Shown here: positions 5,472 to 5,684 of the stretch, one piece after another | Layout of the letters: every line of letters starts with the position of its first letter | Position numbering within the stretch: the stretch's first letter is position 1 | Translations under genes and position numbers: made by a program | DNA from: JBGTLW01 sp041743835 | GTDB lineage: Bacteria; Planctomycetota; Phycisphaerae; Phycisphaerales; Phycisphaeraceae | Reading direction: 5' to 3' | Length of the DNA stretch: 5,684 bases | Assembly: GCA_041743835.1 (NCBI GenBank) | Contig: JBGTLW010000043.1 | Coordinates: 1 to 5,684, forward strand | The notes under the pieces: generated by a model | Databases searched by the model: none | The model's input: the letters and a program-made list of their open reading frames with translations, nothing else | Told to the model about the DNA's origin: nothing

Positions 5472-5684
5472 ATGTTAAACCTCGTGTTGTTGGTGTCGGG
5501 CCTGGGCTTGCTGATTGTGGGTGGCGAGTTTCTGGTGCGGGGCGCGTCGGCGCTCGCGGCCAAGTTTGGTATTTCGCCGGTCATCATCGGGTTGACCATC
5601 GTGGCGTTTGGCACCAGCACGCCGGAGCTGGTGGTGAACCTCGCGGCCGCGGCCCGGGGCGATAGCGCGATCGGCTTTGGCAAC
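5472..5684 (+). CDS. Calcium/sodium antiporter, CaCA family (YrbG-like), 5' part only
   Basis: The first 71 codons are visible and the frame is open to the window edge. The peptide begins MLNLVLLVSGLGLLIVGGEF, a first transmembrane helix followed by LVRGASALA. Next comes GISPVIIGLTIVAFGTSTPE (33-52), which carries the alpha-repeat signature G-T-S-x-P-E that forms the ion-binding site in CaCA exchangers, and then LVVNLAAAARGDSAIGFGN. The family swaps cytoplasmic Ca2+ for Na+ or H+ across the inner membrane; a full protein would have about 300-370 residues with two inverted repeats. AGAAGGG just upstream is a good ribosome site for ATG 5472. A -10-like TATACT at 5444 and the preceding terminator suggest it is transcribed separately from the DUF1328/DUF2383 pair. 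Family call strong; ion specificity not determinable here. Confidence 0.92.
   Translation, partial: MLNLVLLVSGLGLLIVGGEFLVRGASALAAKFGISPVIIGLTIVAFGTSTPELVVNLAAAARGDSAIGFGN

Overview
The window is GC-rich bacterial DNA, compact and mostly coding. The NtrC-type activator, the strong -24/-12 promoters, the DUF1328/DUF2383/PRC-barrel/entericidin gene set, the weak Shine-Dalgarno signals on some genes and the long GC-rich palindromic intergenic repeats would fit a planctomycete, possibly a Phycisphaerae-like lineage. That placement is an inference from style and has not been tested by a search.

Layout, left to right. 1-145 is non-coding with a long palindrome. 146-1042 (+) encodes an M23-type zinc peptidase-like protein with a cysteine-rich linker. 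1040-1288 is a composite inverted-repeat element between two convergent genes. 1301-2701 (-) encodes a sigma-54-dependent activator with a degenerate receiver, an AAA+ domain and a Fis-type helix-turn-helix. 2702-2999 is non-coding and rich in inverted repeats. 3000-3203 (-) is a small lipoprotein, 3375-3512 (-) an entericidin-like lipoprotein, and 3609-3965 (-) a PRC-barrel protein. 3966-4344 is a divergent regulatory region. 4345-4518 (+) is a two-helix DUF1328 membrane protein and 4619-5095 (+) a DUF2383 four-helix-bundle protein, followed by a clear terminator at 5151-5185. 5206-5439 holds a second copy of the composite repeat. 5472 to the end (+) is the start of a CaCA-family calcium/sodium antiporter, cut by the window edge.

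The most interesting signal is in the divergent region. A consensus sigma-54 promoter (TGGCACG-N4-TTGCA, every defined position matched) points left into the PRC-barrel/lipoprotein genes. A second one with a single mismatch points right into the DUF1328/DUF2383 genes. A 16-bp dyad (TTACACG-AC-CGTGTAA) lies between them at a plausible enhancer distance from both. A sigma-54 activator gene sits about 1.3 kb away. Together these suggest a compact sigma-54-controlled envelope or stress regulon of small proteins. The promoters are read directly from the sequence; the link to the neighbouring activator and the stress role are inferences.
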